Shown: positions 63,294-64,000 of the stretch, one piece after another
Position numbering within the stretch: the stretch's first letter is position 1
Layout of the letters: each line of letters begins with the position of its first letter
Source of the DNA: Corynebacterium jeikeium
GTDB lineage: Bacteria; Actinomycetota; Actinomycetes; Mycobacteriales; Mycobacteriaceae
Direction: 5' to 3'
NCBI GenBank assembly: GCA_003955985.1
Contig: CP033784.1
Span: forward strand, 1,736,001 to 1,800,000
Length of the DNA stretch: 64,000 nt
The notes under the pieces: model-generated
Seen by the model: only the letters and a program-made list of their open reading frames with translations
Told to the model about the DNA's origin: nothing
The model's database searches: none
Position numbers and translations under genes: made by a program

Positions 63294-64000
63294 TTAATCG
63301 AGCAGCCCCGTCACGAGCTCCGCAATCTTCGAGCGCTCCGAGCGCTTCAGCGTGATGTGTGCAAAAAGCTCGTTGCCCTTGAGTTTTTCAATCACCGCCT
63401 GCACACCGTCATGGCGGCCGACGCGCAGGTTGTCACGCTGCGCCACGTCGTGCGTAAGGATGACCCGGGAATTGCTACCAAGACGCGACAGCACCGTCAG
63501 CAGTACGTTGCGCTCCAGCGACTGTGCCTCATCGACAATCACGAAGCTGTCATGCAGGCTACGACCGCGAATGTGTGTCAGTGGCAGTACCTCCAGCATG
63601 TCGCGCGAGGCAATCTCATCCATCACGTTGTCTGAAACCAATCCCTCCAGGGTGTCGTAAACAGCCTGCGCCCACGGGTTCATCTTTTCGTCCTCACTAC
63701 CTGGCAGGTAGCCAAGGTTCTGACCACCTACCGCGTAGAGCGGACGGAACACCACAATCCGGCGATGCAGTCCGCGCTCCAGCACCGACTCCAGTCCCGC
63801 GCACAGCGCAAGCGCCGACTTACCCGTACCGGCTCGGCCGCCGAGGGACACAATCCCTACCGAGTCATCCAACAGCAGGTCAAGCGCCACACGCTGCTCC
63901 GCCGACCGCCCCTTCAGGCCAAACGCCTCCGTATCGCCCCGCACAAGCTTGACGACGCCCGGGGCGCTCACCCGTGCCAGCGCAGACTGGCTACCAGCGC
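63294..64000 (-). CDS. PhoH-family ATPase, 5' end beyond the window
   Basis: The PhoH ATPase domain is complete: Walker [29 protein letters not shown], Walker [11 protein letters not shown], and the NSRVILTHD segment. The frame stays open upstream of GTG 63971 to the window edge, so the true start lies outside; the family (PhoH2) usually has an N-terminal PIN ribonuclease domain of about 150 residues, probably encoded beyond 64000. PhoH2 proteins are RNA helicase-nucleases. Only the 3' part is annotated here. Confidence 0.88.
   Translation of the reverse strand, partial: AGSQSALARVSAPGVVKLVRGDTEAFGLKGRSAEQRVALDLLLDDSVGIVSLGGRAGTGKSALALCAGLESVLERGLHRRIVVFRPLYAVGGQNLGYLPGSEDEKMNPWAQAVYDTLEGLVSDNVMDEIASRDMLEVLPLTHIRGRSLHDSFVIVDEAQSLERNVLLTVLSRLGSNSRVILTHDVAQRDNLRVGRHDGVQAVIEKLKGNELFAHITLKRSERSKIAELVTGLLD

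Noticed and set aside
63969..63971. GTG as the start of the PhoH-family gene
   Set aside because: The frame remains open to the window edge and the family normally has a further N-terminal domain.
1..64000. CRISPR arrays, insertion sequences, prophage or restriction-type defence systems
   Set aside because: No spacer-repeat arrays, transposase, phage or defence gene motifs were seen; the only phased repeats are those at 113-268, whose units are too short and adjoining to be CRISPR.

Overview
The window looks like chromosomal DNA of a Corynebacterium species. The evidence is corynebacterial or actinobacterial gene neighbourhoods: glnE-glnA2, a GHMP-kinase-like gene next to rnpB, a zinc-ribbon/Nif3 cluster, DUF3052-aceE, DUF3145, and a musEFGKI-type maltose importer. 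Further support comes from moderate-to-high GC, a DtxR-type iron box and several genes that look leaderless. The species cannot be fixed from the sequence alone; a lipophilic or skin-type Corynebacterium is only a guess.

Layout. 1-757 is gene-free and holds a phased 21-bp repeat array with a 17-bp palindrome, then a leader with a terminator-like hairpin. 758-5180 carries an ornithine-cyclodeaminase-family gene, glnA, two small PspC-domain proteins and a repeat-containing lipoprotein. 5211-6798 (minus) has a Tag-like glycosylase and a PanE-like reductase. 6959-12352 is a PTS operon: RAT/terminator, beta-glucoside-type EIIBCA, a BglG/LicT antiterminator fused in frame to HPr, and enzyme I. 12752-20426 carries brnQ, a DAACS symporter, thrC, a ThDP enzyme and an MFS transporter. 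20456-27353 (minus) is a 737-aa unknown ending in a clamp-binding-like motif, glnE and glnA2. 27476-31798 has panB, a CYTH-CHAD protein, a small aromatic/acidic protein and a GHMP-kinase-like protein. 31811-32278 is rnpB (minus). 32334-36163 (minus) holds histidine phosphatase, zinc ribbon, Nif3 and a CobC-like aminotransferase. 36199-40857 has a HAD phosphatase, LMW-PTP, GtrA, SURF1, CobD and a secreted metallopeptidase; tRNA-Val follows. 41106-45513 is DUF3052, aceE, an ACP-like protein and DUF3145. 45781-49989 (minus) has a serine hydrolase, a second DAACS symporter and a DHA2 exporter. 50271 is a CAU tRNA. 50649-54136 is a GC-rich pair of half-ABC transporters under a DtxR-like box. 54526-56191 has tdk and a PfkB kinase. 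56270-63196 is the mus-type importer with a DUF4032 gene inside. 63294-64000 is a PhoH-family ATPase cut by the window edge.

How it fits together. Nitrogen control is well represented (glnA with an adenylylation site, glnE, glnA2). Sugar uptake is covered by the PTS operon and the maltose-type ABC system. The PTS operon is the most unusual locus: the antiterminator that should act on the leader RAT carries its own HPr domain, with His15 and Ser46 intact, and HPr also has an internal start, so one gene could yield both a fusion regulator and free HPr. Other oddities are a Tag homologue lacking all four zinc-snap ligands, an ACP-like protein with Arg instead of the phosphopantetheine Ser, and the QLSLF terminus of the unknown next to glnE.
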